Shown: positions 37,517 to 45,390 of the stretch, one piece after another
Layout of the letters: each line of letters starts with the position of its first letter
How positions within the stretch are numbered: position 1 is the first letter of the stretch
NCBI GenBank assembly: GCA_028689025.1
Contig: JAQTXA010000002.1
Coordinates: forward strand, 62,001-126,000
Source of the DNA: Aliarcobacter sp.
GTDB lineage: Bacteria > Campylobacterota > Campylobacteria > Campylobacterales > Arcobacteraceae
DNA: 64,000 nucleotides
Direction of reading: 5' to 3'
Notes under the pieces: model-generated
Told to the model about the DNA's origin: nothing
What the model saw: only the letters and a program-made list of their open reading frames with translations
The model's database searches: none
Translations under genes and position numbers: made by a program

Positions 37517-38656
37517 TTAATGATTAAATAATTTTCTATTTTTATAAGTAACCACAACAACTATAAGTAAAATAAGTACAAAACAATAAATCATAATATC
37601 CCAACCATAATACTTATATATAATAGATGGCAAGAATGAACCTGTTGCACCACCTATATAATAGAAACTCAAATACATACCAGATGTTAATGATTTTTGA
37701 GAGGACTTCATAGAATTTGCAAGTCCAGTAGAAACTGTATGAACAGTAAACATTCCAATACAAAATAAAAATAATAAAATAAAAAGATAAACTATATTTT
37801 CTGTTACTAAAAATAACAAAATAAAAATAAAAAAGGAAATAGAAACTATCATAGTATTTAATTCATTTTTAAAGAAGTTTACTATTTTTTTTGATGATAA
37901 AGAGACAAGAATTCCCATACCATATCCTAAATATAAAAGACTGATTTGAAACTCATTAGCAGAATCTGAAATATCTTTTACTCTAAATGGCAAAATATTT
38001 AATACTCCAGCAAAAACAAAAAACATACAAAACATAATAAAATAAATCAAAGCAAATCTTTTATCTTTTAATATATTTGTGATGTCATCCAATTTTGGTT
38101 TTACAAGTTTAGCATCTCCTTCAAAAGAGAGCTTTTGAATTAAAAATATTGATACAAACAATGCAGCAGATAATGAATAAAATACATATTCATAAGAAAA
38201 ATTTGTGGCAATAAAACCAGAAAATAGTCTTCCTACTAATCCACCAAAAACCGTTGATGCCACATAAATTGACATATTGAATTTTATATTCTCTTTATCG
38301 ATGTTTGCTAAGATACTCATGAGTGCTGTTAAAATTGCAGGAACAACTAAAGCTTCACAAATTCTAAGTGTTAAAAATAACTCATACGATTTTGCCATTC
38401 CAAGAAATATATTTGTAATTAACAATATAATAGAAGAGTATGTTAACATCTTTTTTGCACACACTTTTTCAAGTATATATCCATAAACAATTGGAGATAT
38501 TGCTAGAAATAGCATAATTACAGCTGTGAACTGTGAAGCTTTTATAATAGATATGTCAAACTGTTTAGCTAATAGTGGTTGTAATGGTTGTGTTGCATAC
38601 ATAACAGACAGAACTATTATGATGCAATACACAACAATAAACAGATTAGTTCTCAA
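37517..38656 (-). CDS. MFS transporter
   Basis: A 379-residue major facilitator superfamily protein with about 12 hydrophobic segments. Seen: the N-terminal helix followed by MYATQPLQPLLAKQFDI, a pattern common in YnfM/AraJ-type efflux carriers, and the loop YGYILEKVCAKKML corresponding to the family's motif A region. The substrate cannot be predicted. The start is TTG and overlaps the upstream lipoprotein gene by 11 bases. Confidence 0.83.
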   Translation of the reverse strand: MRTNLFIVVYCIIIVLSVMYATQPLQPLLAKQFDISIIKASQFTAVIMLFLAISPIVYGYILEKVCAKKMLTYSSIILLITNIFLGMAKSYELFLTLRICEALVVPAILTALMSILANIDKENIKFNMSIYVASTVFGGLVGRLFSGFIATNFSYEYVFYSLSAALFVSIFLIQKLSFEGDAKLVKPKLDDITNILKDKRFALIYFIMFCMFFVFAGVLNILPFRVKDISDSANEFQISLLYLGYGMGILVSLSSKKIVNFFKNELNTMIVSISFFIFILLFLVTENIVYLFILLFLFCIGMFTVHTVSTGLANSMKSSQKSLTSGMYLSFYYIGGATGSFLPSIIYKYYGWDIMIYCFVLILLIVVVVTYKNRKLFNH

Positions 38657-39209
38657 AGCCTGACTTATCTGCTGTAAAGTAACTATTTAAAATATTCATT
38701 CTAACTAAGCTATTAGAATAATTTGAATTAAATCTTGGTTTATCTAAGAATTTATTTACATAATTTTTATCAAACTCTTTTATTTTCTCATTAAAATATT
38801 TTCCATCATAATCTACAATGAACATATCTTCTGATATTGAATATTTATAAATCAAATTCATATAATATTTATCATCAATTAAATATGTACTAAACTCATA
38901 ATTTCCATAATCTTTTCTCTCGATAGCTTTCATATTTTGCAATTTTAAAGTTGATTTAAATAAATCATCAAAAAGTCCTCTTTGCATTCCATTCCATTTA
39001 CAAGATCTATCTAAATTTATATACTCATAAAATAATTTTCCATATTTTTCTTCTTGATTTTGTGAAATATAAGAGAAATTTGTACAAGAATCATGGGTAT
39101 AGATTTTTTTATTATTTCCAAAATTTTCAATTTTATCAATAGAATTATTTTCTAGTGAAGAACAACCAGCCAGTAGTAAAACCAGAGATAAATATATAAT
39201 ATTTTTCAT
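38646..39209 (-). CDS. Hypothetical lipoprotein
   Basis: A 187-residue exported lipoprotein: MKNIIYLSLVLLLAGC gives a type II signal peptide with lipobox LAGC. The mature part is polar, rich in Asn, Lys and Tyr, with no domain I recognise. The ATG at 39209 is chosen because AAAGGATG lies 6-10 nt upstream and gives a normal lipoprotein signal; an upstream ATG at 39245 would bury it. It overlaps the MFS gene, so the two may be cotranscribed. Confidence 0.75.
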   Translation of the reverse strand: MKNIIYLSLVLLLAGCSSLENNSIDKIENFGNNKKIYTHDSCTNFSYISQNQEEKYGKLFYEYINLDRSCKWNGMQRGLFDDLFKSTLKLQNMKAIERKDYGNYEFSTYLIDDKYYMNLIYKYSISEDMFIVDYDGKYFNEKIKEFDKNYVNKFLDKPRFNSNYSNSLVRMNILNSYFTADKSGFEN

Positions 39210-39324
39210 ATTCACATCCTTTATTTTTATAGTTATATTATACATCTAAGAGATTAAAACTTGACATATCTTTTATATTTAAATATCATAAAATTTGAAA
39301 ACCATAATGTAAAAGGTATTTAGT

Positions 39325-39945
39325 GTGATTATGTGCATAAAAAACTTCTTACTATTTCTTATTCCATTATTCATAATAACGGGTTGTTCATCTAAATTTG
39401 GTAACGATAATTCAAAGTTATCTTACAAACAAAATAATGGAGACATGTTCCAAAGTGCTTCATTAGAAAACATGCTAGAACAAAGAGATTTAAGATTTCA
39501 AAAGTACAAAAAACTCACTAAATTAAAGAAACCCCTTGATTCATTAAATAATCATGCCGATTATCAGAATGATAGAATGGATTTAGACCTTGAACTATTT
39601 GACTTTTATAGTGAATGGGAAGGTGTTGAGTACAAATTTGGTGGTGATTCAAAAAATGGAATTGATTGCTCTGGTTTCATTCAGAAAGCCTTCAAAGAAA
39701 AGTTTGACATGACAATGCCTAGAACCACTCAAATGCAATCGCAATTGGGAAAAGAAATAGACAAAAGTGAACTTAAGAGTGGAGATTTGGTATTTTTTAG
39801 AACAGGTGACGTGAACCATGTTGGTGTCTACCTAGAAGATGGAATGTTTATCCATGCTTCAACGAAAAATGGCGTAACTATATCCGAGTTAGATAATTCT
39901 TATTTTAGCAAAAGCTATTGGAAAGCTCAAAGAGTTATAGATTAA
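39325..39945 (+). CDS. NlpC/P60 family lipoprotein (first of a pair)
   Basis: A 206-residue envelope peptidase. The signal ends in lipobox IITGC. The NlpC/P60 domain starts about residue 93 (YSEWEGVEYKFGG) and has catalytic Cys in NGIDCSGFIQKAF, His in VNHVGVYLEDG and a third polar position in MFIHASTKNG. Such enzymes cut within the stem peptide of peptidoglycan. The start is GTG with AAAAGG 8 nt upstream. It is followed 23 bases later by a close paralogue. Confidence 0.87.
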   Translation: MIMCIKNFLLFLIPLFIITGCSSKFGNDNSKLSYKQNNGDMFQSASLENMLEQRDLRFQKYKKLTKLKKPLDSLNNHADYQNDRMDLDLELFDFYSEWEGVEYKFGGDSKNGIDCSGFIQKAFKEKFDMTMPRTTQMQSQLGKEIDKSELKSGDLVFFRTGDVNHVGVYLEDGMFIHASTKNGVTISELDNSYFSKSYWKAQRVID

Positions 39946-39968
39946 ATTTTATTATAAAAGGAGAATTA

Positions 39969-40625
39969 GTGATAAAGAAGACTTTTATACTTCTACCAAC
40001 TATATTATTACTTACAGCATGTACAGGTAATAAGAACATTCAAATGGAAGAGAACAATAAGATTAATGACAAAAGTAGTTTAAATGCTTCAAGTGTTTCA
40101 TATAATGATTACAAATCATCTTATGATACAGAAAATAATAAACTCAAAAATAGACCTCACTTAAAATATGAGCCTAACATTAGTAAAAAAGATTATGAAA
40201 AATTAGCTTTCAATAATATTGAAAATGAAAAAATCGAATCAACAACACCAAATAACCTTACAAAAAAACAAGCTTTTTTAAATTTCTATAATGATTGGAA
40301 AAATGTAAGATATAAGATGGGTGGAACTTCAAGAACAGGAATTGATTGTTCAGGTTTTACTCAAAAAGCATTTAAAGAAAAATTTGGTATTGAATTACCA
40401 AGAACAACTTTAACACAAGTAAAAGTTGGTGTTGAAGTAAAAAAATCTGACCTTAAAATGGGTGATTTAGTTTTCTTTAAAACAAGTAAAGTAAATAAAC
40501 ATGTGGGAATCTACATGGGAAATGGAAGTTTTTTACACTCTTCGATTAAAGGTATACAATTTACTGAATTAGATAAACCTTTTTACAAAGGTACTTATTG
40601 GACAGCTAGAAGAATTATGAATTAA
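39969..40625 (+). CDS. NlpC/P60 family lipoprotein (second of a pair)
   Basis: A 218-residue lipoprotein peptidase paralogous to its upstream neighbour. Lipobox LLTAC lies at residue 16 or so when the GTG at 39969 is taken as the start (AAAAGGAGAATTA just upstream); a longer frame from 39918 would overlap the first gene and hide the signal. The catalytic residues are Cys in TGIDCSGFTQKAF and His in NKHVGIYMGNG, with FLHSS following. A polar, Asn- and Lys-rich linker of about 90 residues separates lipid anchor and enzyme. The pair probably arose by tandem duplication. Confidence 0.87.
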   Translation: MIKKTFILLPTILLLTACTGNKNIQMEENNKINDKSSLNASSVSYNDYKSSYDTENNKLKNRPHLKYEPNISKKDYEKLAFNNIENEKIESTTPNNLTKKQAFLNFYNDWKNVRYKMGGTSRTGIDCSGFTQKAFKEKFGIELPRTTLTQVKVGVEVKKSDLKMGDLVFFKTSKVNKHVGIYMGNGSFLHSSIKGIQFTELDKPFYKGTYWTARRIMN

Positions 40626-40630
40626 TTCTT

Positions 40631-41557
40631 CTAAAACCCACCATAAATAATCAAAGCAATAGGTATATAAATAACTGAAATTAATGTACTTAAAAGAACT
40701 GTAAAAGAGGCCTTTTCAGGTCTTGCTTTTAATAATACAGCCAATGTTACAGTATTTCCTGCAAGTGGCACCACTGAAAACAAAAATAAAACCTTATAAA
40801 TTTCCTGACTTAAAAAACCTATAAAATTTTTATCCACAAAAATAATAAGTAGTATTGTTGCTGGCCAAAAAATAAATTTATAGAAATATGCAACTTTTAG
40901 ATATTTCATATCTGCATCAGCTTTTAAATTAAAACCTTTCATTCCCATACCAAGCATCATCATACCTAATATTCCATAAGCCCATTTAAACCCTTCAAAA
41001 TAAGGAATAATAAACTCTGGTGTTCTAAAACCTAAAATATTTAAACTTACACCTGCAATGAAGGCATATAACAGTGGTAATTTAATCACTTTCATTATTG
41101 ATTGTCTTGCAGTGAAACTTCCCTTTGCAGTTACATAGAAACCTGTTGTATTTTCATATAAAAGAGAAGCTAATGTTGCAAAAATAAAAATATTTGCAGA
41201 TTCAGGACTCAATAAAATCATTGCAAGAGGAATACCAAAATATCCAGTATTTCCTGTCCCACAAGTAAAGGCTAAAGTATTAATACTAGCATCATTCCAA
41301 TCATTTTTGTATCTTCTTAATATATAAAAAGCGATTGTTGTTCCAAAAAAGAAAACAAATAAAGGAAGGAAAACTAATTGTAGATTTATTTCAATAGAGA
41401 GTGTTGCAAAAAGAATTACAATTGGTCCTAAAATATAGATAAGAAGTGTTGCTATAAAATCTCGTTTAACCTTAAAATATCTTGTTAAAATATATCCGAT
41501 TGCAATGTTTAGATATAAAGGTGAGATTTTACCTAATAAAATAAAAAATAGATTCAT
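40631..41557 (-). CDS. AEC-family transporter (auxin efflux carrier type)
   Basis: A 308-residue protein with about ten membrane helices and the family's features: ILPLYLNIAIGY-like start (KISPLYLNIAIGYILTRYF), the TGNTGYFGIPLAMILL motif in the middle and PLAGNTVTLAVLLKARPEKAS near the C-terminus. Bacterial AEC proteins move organic acids such as malate or malonate; the substrate here is unknown. It converges on the NlpC pair with 5 bases between stops. Confidence 0.85.
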   Translation of the reverse strand: MNLFFILLGKISPLYLNIAIGYILTRYFKVKRDFIATLLIYILGPIVILFATLSIEINLQLVFLPLFVFFFGTTIAFYILRRYKNDWNDASINTLAFTCGTGNTGYFGIPLAMILLSPESANIFIFATLASLLYENTTGFYVTAKGSFTARQSIMKVIKLPLLYAFIAGVSLNILGFRTPEFIIPYFEGFKWAYGILGMMMLGMGMKGFNLKADADMKYLKVAYFYKFIFWPATILLIIFVDKNFIGFLSQEIYKVLFLFSVVPLAGNTVTLAVLLKARPEKASFTVLLSTLISVIYIPIALIIYGGF

Positions 41558-41720
41558 ATGAAGTCACTTAAAATAATTTAGGCTAATTGTAACTAATAAA
41601 GATAAAAATAGAGTAAATACGCAGATTTATAGATTTAGGAAGCAGAAAGGATATAAATGACTATGTATTTACAATATTTCAAATAATTCTATTAGAAACA
41701 AATGATAATTGTATGATTTT

Positions 41721-43010
41721 TTATAAACCTAGATAATTTGATAATAAAAATAAAAATAAAGTACAAATTAAATACATTTTAAAAGCATAAAAAATATTTA
41801 ACTTAAAAATCTCTTTTGCATCAAAATTATATCTAGCAACAATAGTTAGATTCAAACCTGAAAATGGCGATGTTGAAACGGTTGTTGACCAAGCCATTAA
41901 AAAAGTAATTGCTAATAAAGTATGATTTACTCCACTTAAAAAATCTCCAATTATCGCAATTGTAATAATTGGATGAATTCCAACAAAAGCTAATACAATA
42001 AAAATGAAAAGTAATATTGATGCAATTTGCCAATCAAAAACTTTAAATGGCAAATCTAAATTCAAACCAATTAATATTGAACTAATTGAAATACCAAACA
42101 TTCCAGCAACCAAAAAGAGTGACAATTCTGTTTTCATTCTTGGCAATTCATCTATTACATGAATATTAAATTTAGAAATTGATTCTTTGAACCCTTTTTT
42201 CACAGGTAAAATTATTAGTGTCATTAAAATTGAATAGGTTGAAATAAGAACAATTACTTTTATTTCTGGATGAAAATGATTTGTAACTAGCACCAATAAA
42301 GATAAAACAAAAGGCAAATATAAACTCTCAAGAGATAAAGGATAACCACTAAATTCCTCTATATTAAACTCTTTATTTTTTACTACTTCATAATATGTAA
42401 GAAAAAAAGAGAAAAAAGCTAACACTATTCCATTTAATAAAATTATAGAGGCATTTAATTTTGGAGCATAAGTAATGGCAGCAGCAAATGCTACAAAAAA
42501 TGGAGACCAATATGCATCACTTGCAAAGGCTCTTGTTAATAATACAACTTGAGTGTTTGTTAAAGGTGCTTTTTTATACATCTTATCTGCAACTAATATC
42601 AAAGAAGAGAGATTAATAACAGAGCCAAAAAGATGCACACCAAAATATGTTTTTATAAAAGACTCTTTCCCTTTTGGTAATAAAGAGTTTTTCTCTTTTT
42701 TTGGAGTTGCTATTAATCTTAAAAATCCAACCCCAATTAACAAAGTTAATAAATATTGATTTACTGTAAATACTTTTATCAAATCAATTTTAAAAGCATT
42801 AAAATAAGAGAAAGCAAATGCAAAAAAACTCAATATCAATAAGATAACAAGGATTTTTTTATTTCTTAAACTTGAAAATAGAATCAAAAAGGAAATCCAA
42901 GCCAAAATTCCAGAAGCTATTAAAAAATCTTTGTTAAAAAAATATGCATATAAAGTAACTAAAAAAGAGGAAAAAATTAATAAACCTGAAATTTTTGATA
43001 AAAATATCAT
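41721..43010 (-). CDS. Uncharacterised polytopic permease (ion-transporter-like)
   Basis: A 429-residue hydrophobic protein with about 11-12 membrane helices. Two half-repeats seem to be present: the segment around LTRAFASDAYWSPFFVAFAA and, later, FVGIHPIITIAIIGDFLSG followed by WSTTVSTSPFSGLNLTIVARY. Polar Ser/Thr/Pro-rich breaks in otherwise hydrophobic helices are typical of the ion transporter superfamily (DctM, CitM, ArsB-like). I do not recognise the exact family. Its ATG follows directly after the stop of the DMT transporter gene, so the two are cotranscribed. Confidence 0.6.
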   Translation of the reverse strand: MIFLSKISGLLIFSSFLVTLYAYFFNKDFLIASGILAWISFLILFSSLRNKKILVILLILSFFAFAFSYFNAFKIDLIKVFTVNQYLLTLLIGVGFLRLIATPKKEKNSLLPKGKESFIKTYFGVHLFGSVINLSSLILVADKMYKKAPLTNTQVVLLTRAFASDAYWSPFFVAFAAAITYAPKLNASIILLNGIVLAFFSFFLTYYEVVKNKEFNIEEFSGYPLSLESLYLPFVLSLLVLVTNHFHPEIKVIVLISTYSILMTLIILPVKKGFKESISKFNIHVIDELPRMKTELSLFLVAGMFGISISSILIGLNLDLPFKVFDWQIASILLFIFIVLAFVGIHPIITIAIIGDFLSGVNHTLLAITFLMAWSTTVSTSPFSGLNLTIVARYNFDAKEIFKLNIFYAFKMYLICTLFLFLLSNYLGL

Positions 43011-43898
43011 TTAATTTACTTCTCTTTTTAAGAATATCGATAAATAAATTCCAGTTCCAATTAATATAATTCCAACAAAATGATAAAGTTCTAAGACTTC
43101 ACCTAAAAATATATAAGCTAAAACTGCACCAAATATTGGCATTAAATGTGTGAATTGTCCTGTTTTATTTACTCCAACTTCCATAGTTGATATATTCCAA
43201 AAGTAAAAAGATAAAATTGATGGAAAAATTACAATGTATATTAAAGAGTATAAAACCTCATCTTTTTCTAAAAAACTAAACTCAAAACTATAACCTTGAT
43301 AAAAAAAGATTAAAGCTAAAATAATTGTTCCAATAAATGCTGTTAAACCAAAGAATTCAAAGGCATTTAACTCCTTTGGTTTAAACTTCAACATAACTGT
43401 ATATAAAGCCCAATCTATACAAGCTGCAATTATCCACAAGTCTCCAACTGTAAATTTTAACTCAAATATATGATTTATATCACCTTTTAAAATAAGATAT
43501 ATCACGCCTAAAGTAGAAATAAAAACTCCAAAAAGTTGTAATTTAGTAATTGTAGTTCTAAAAATTAATGCTGATAAAACTATTATAAATATTGGAGTAC
43601 TTGAATTAATTAGTAGTGCATTTGTTGCAGTTGTTGTTTGTAAACCGTAATATAAAAATGTATTAAATCCAGCAATTCCTAATGCACCAAAGATAATGAT
43701 TAACATATATTTCTTTTTAAATACAATTAAGATATTTTTATAGTGCAGTAAAATATATGGTAATAATATTACCAAAACAAAAAACCATCTAAAAAACGAA
43801 AGTTCCATAGGTTCAATGCTAGTTGATACTAATCTTCCAAATATAAAATTTCCAGACCAAAAAAGTACTGCTAAAACTAAAAATATATAATACTTCAT
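43011..43898 (-). CDS. DMT-family (EamA) transporter
   Basis: A 295-residue protein with ten membrane helices arranged as two EamA repeats. The first starts FLVLAVLFWSGNFIFGRLVS and the second follows DLWIIAACIDWALYTVM. The family exports amino acids, metabolites or nucleosides; substrate unknown. It heads a two-gene unit with the permease at 41.7 kb. Confidence 0.88.
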   Translation of the reverse strand: MKYYIFLVLAVLFWSGNFIFGRLVSTSIEPMELSFFRWFFVLVILLPYILLHYKNILIVFKKKYMLIIIFGALGIAGFNTFLYYGLQTTTATNALLINSSTPIFIIVLSALIFRTTITKLQLFGVFISTLGVIYLILKGDINHIFELKFTVGDLWIIAACIDWALYTVMLKFKPKELNAFEFFGLTAFIGTIILALIFFYQGYSFEFSFLEKDEVLYSLIYIVIFPSILSFYFWNISTMEVGVNKTGQFTHLMPIFGAVLAYIFLGEVLELYHFVGIILIGTGIYLSIFLKREVN

Positions 43899-43989
43899 AA
43901 ACTACTTTTTCTTTCCTATTTTATTAGTGGATTTATTTAAAAAACAATTATATTCAAATTGTGTATAATCCAAATAAAAAAGGCTTAAT

Positions 43990-44535
43990 TTGATTAGACT
44001 TGGTTCAAATTCACCAACACGTGCACTAATTTTAAAAAACTTTGGAATAGATTTTATTCAAAATGGTGGAGATTTTGATGAAGATTCAATTACAACTACA
44101 AATCCTAAATCATTTTGTTATGAAGCAACAAAAGGGAAATTTAATGAGCTTTACAAAAAATATGGAATTGAAGATATGCCTTTGTTAGTTGCAGATTCTG
44201 TTGTAACATGTGAAGGAAAACTCTTGCGAAAAGCAAAAGATTTAGCTGATGCAAAAGCCATGCTAGAACTTCAAAGTGGAAATAAAACTTCTGTAATTAC
44301 TTGTATGATTTATAAATCAAAAGAGATAGAACTTATTGATATTTCTATTACAACTTATGAATTTGCACAATTTGAGAAAAAACATATGAAAGAGTATCTA
44401 GATTCAGGGGAATGTTTTGGAAAAGCTGGTGCAATCATGGTTGAGGGATTTTGTAAACCTTATATAAAAAAAGTACTTGGATATGAAAGTTGTGCTATGG
44501 GACTATGTGTTGAGAAATTAAATAGCCACTTATAA
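43990..44535 (+). CDS. maf: Maf-like nucleoside triphosphate pyrophosphatase
   Basis: Housecleaning NTP pyrophosphatase of the Maf/YhdE family, 181 residues. Seen: RLGSNSPTRALILKNFGIDF at the start (family LASxSPRR), VADSVVTCEGKLLRKAKDLADA (family ADTVVxxxGxxLgKPxd), and CFGKAGAIMVEG (family AGAYGIQG). Several canonical residues are replaced (second Arg by Thr-Arg order, Thr by Ser, Pro by Ala), so substrate preference may differ. It starts with TTG behind AAAAAAGG and has no in-frame ATG nearby. Confidence 0.82.
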   Translation: MIRLGSNSPTRALILKNFGIDFIQNGGDFDEDSITTTNPKSFCYEATKGKFNELYKKYGIEDMPLLVADSVVTCEGKLLRKAKDLADAKAMLELQSGNKTSVITCMIYKSKEIELIDISITTYEFAQFEKKHMKEYLDSGECFGKAGAIMVEGFCKPYIKKVLGYESCAMGLCVEKLNSHL

Positions 44536-44651
44536 ATTATTTTTCGGTATTTTCTTAGAATTTTAACGTTCTTTTTCATTATGAGATACCAATTTTTAGT
44601 AATATTTCATTCAAACAAGATAATTATTTAATATTCGATTAAGTTGTTGGG

Positions 44652-44666
44652 TGTCATAATGTGACA
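44652..44666. promoter_or_regulatory. Inverted repeat at the pilin promoter
   Basis: TGTCA-N5-TGACA forms a perfect dyad. CATAAT inside it (44655-44660) is the best -10 candidate for the pilin gene, which starts 21 bases after the dyad; GGAG sits in between. A dimeric regulator bound here would block the polymerase. The assignment is by pattern only. Confidence 0.45.
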
Positions 44667-44686
44667 TATAAACAAAGGAGCGCAAA

Positions 44687-44869
44687 ATGTTAGATTTTTT
44701 AAAAAGAAGATTAAAAAATGAAAAAGGTGCTATGGACAAAATCCTAGTTACTCTATTATTAGTTATTGTTGGAGTTGGAGCTGTTGTTGGTTTAAGTACT
44801 TGGATGACTGGAAATGTTGATTCAATGAAAACTTCTGCTAATACAAAAATAACAGCAGCTCAACAATAA
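44687..44869 (+). CDS. flp: Flp-type pilin (tad locus)
   Basis: A 60-residue prepilin, the likely major subunit of the Flp/Tad pilus. Basic leader MLDFLKRRLKNEKG, then AMDKILVTLLLVIVGVGAVV, a single hydrophobic helix, and a short polar tail. Cleavage after Gly14 fits class III prepilins, but the usual Glu+5/Tyr+6 of Flp (TAIEY) is missing and an Asp lies at +3 instead. It has a strong AAAGGAG site, is the first gene of the tad locus, and is followed by a perfect hairpin that separates it from the assembly genes. Confidence 0.78.
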   Translation: MLDFLKRRLKNEKGAMDKILVTLLLVIVGVGAVVGLSTWMTGNVDSMKTSANTKITAAQQ

Positions 44870-44878
44870 TTTAAACTT

Positions 44879-44909
44879 AAAAGAGAGTGTCTTAGACACT
44901 CTCTTTTTT
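44879..44909 (+). terminator. Hairpin between pilin and assembly genes
   Basis: A 13-bp perfect stem (44879-44891 with 44895-44907, core GAGAGTGTC) with a TTA loop and a T run. It starts 9 bases after the pilin stop and precedes the prepilin peptidase gene by about 35 bases. It can act as a partial terminator or as a 3' stabiliser, giving much more pilin mRNA than assembly mRNA. Confidence 0.85.
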
Positions 44910-44943
44910 AAATAAAAATTAAATCAATTAAAAAGGATTTGTA

Positions 44944-45381
44944 ATATTTGTAATAAGCTTTTATATATTTTCTCTCTTCTTATCTTTCACTGATTTTAAA
45001 AAATTTCTTGTACCTAATGATTTGATTATAACTATGAGTTTAATGCTTTTAGTTTTTGGTTTTATCGAATCGAAAATATATATAAGTTCTATTGTTTTAT
45101 CTCTTATTATTTTAAGCTTTTTTATAATTGTTATGTTAATAAATAAACAATTCATCATTGGTGGTGGAGATATAAAATATATGATGATTGTGGGTTTATA
45201 TTTAGGAGTTAGCTCTTTTGCTCTTTTTTTGATTATTACAGGATTATTACAAACAATAACTCTACTTTACATACAAAATGTGAATAAAAGAAAAATAGCT
45301 CCAATGGTTCCAGTGATGTTTTTATCAGTTATTTTGACAGAAATATTTATAAAATATAATATTTATACTATTAAATTCTAG
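44944..45381 (+). CDS. tadV: A24 prepilin peptidase (TadV/CpaA type), non-canonical start
   Basis: Aspartic prepilin peptidase that would process the pilins of this locus. Both catalytic motifs are visible: FTDFKKFLVPN with Asp17 and GGGDIKYMMIVGLYLG with Asp76, between four to five membrane helices. To include the first motif the protein must start upstream of 45022 (TTG) and 45034 (ATG), yet the frame has no ATG, GTG or TTG between the stop at 44929 and 45022. AAAAGGA at 44931-44937 is ideally placed for the ATA at 44944 (145 residues), which I use. A sequence error is the alternative. Confidence 0.72.
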   Translation: MFVISFYIFSLFLSFTDFKKFLVPNDLIITMSLMLLVFGFIESKIYISSIVLSLIILSFFIIVMLINKQFIIGGGDIKYMMIVGLYLGVSSFALFLIITGLLQTITLLYIQNVNKRKIAPMVPVMFLSVILTEIFIKYNIYTIKF

Positions 45382-45390
45382 GAGAAGCTT

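Noticed and set aside
37012..38656. Possibility that the transporters and lipoprotein genes of 37-43 kb form a genomic island
   Set aside because: They are intact, lack mobility genes or flanking repeats, and share base composition by eye with neighbours; ordinary accessory gene content explains them.
39918..39968. Upstream extension of the second NlpC/P60 gene
   Set aside because: It overlaps the first gene, has no ribosome-binding site and hides the lipoprotein signal; GTG at 39969 has a strong site and the correct lipobox distance.
41657..41686. Nine-codon plus-strand frame with a good AAAGG site in the gap between the AEC and permease genes
   Set aside because: Too short to judge; both neighbours are on the minus strand and no regulated gene follows. 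Probably chance in an AT-rich gap.
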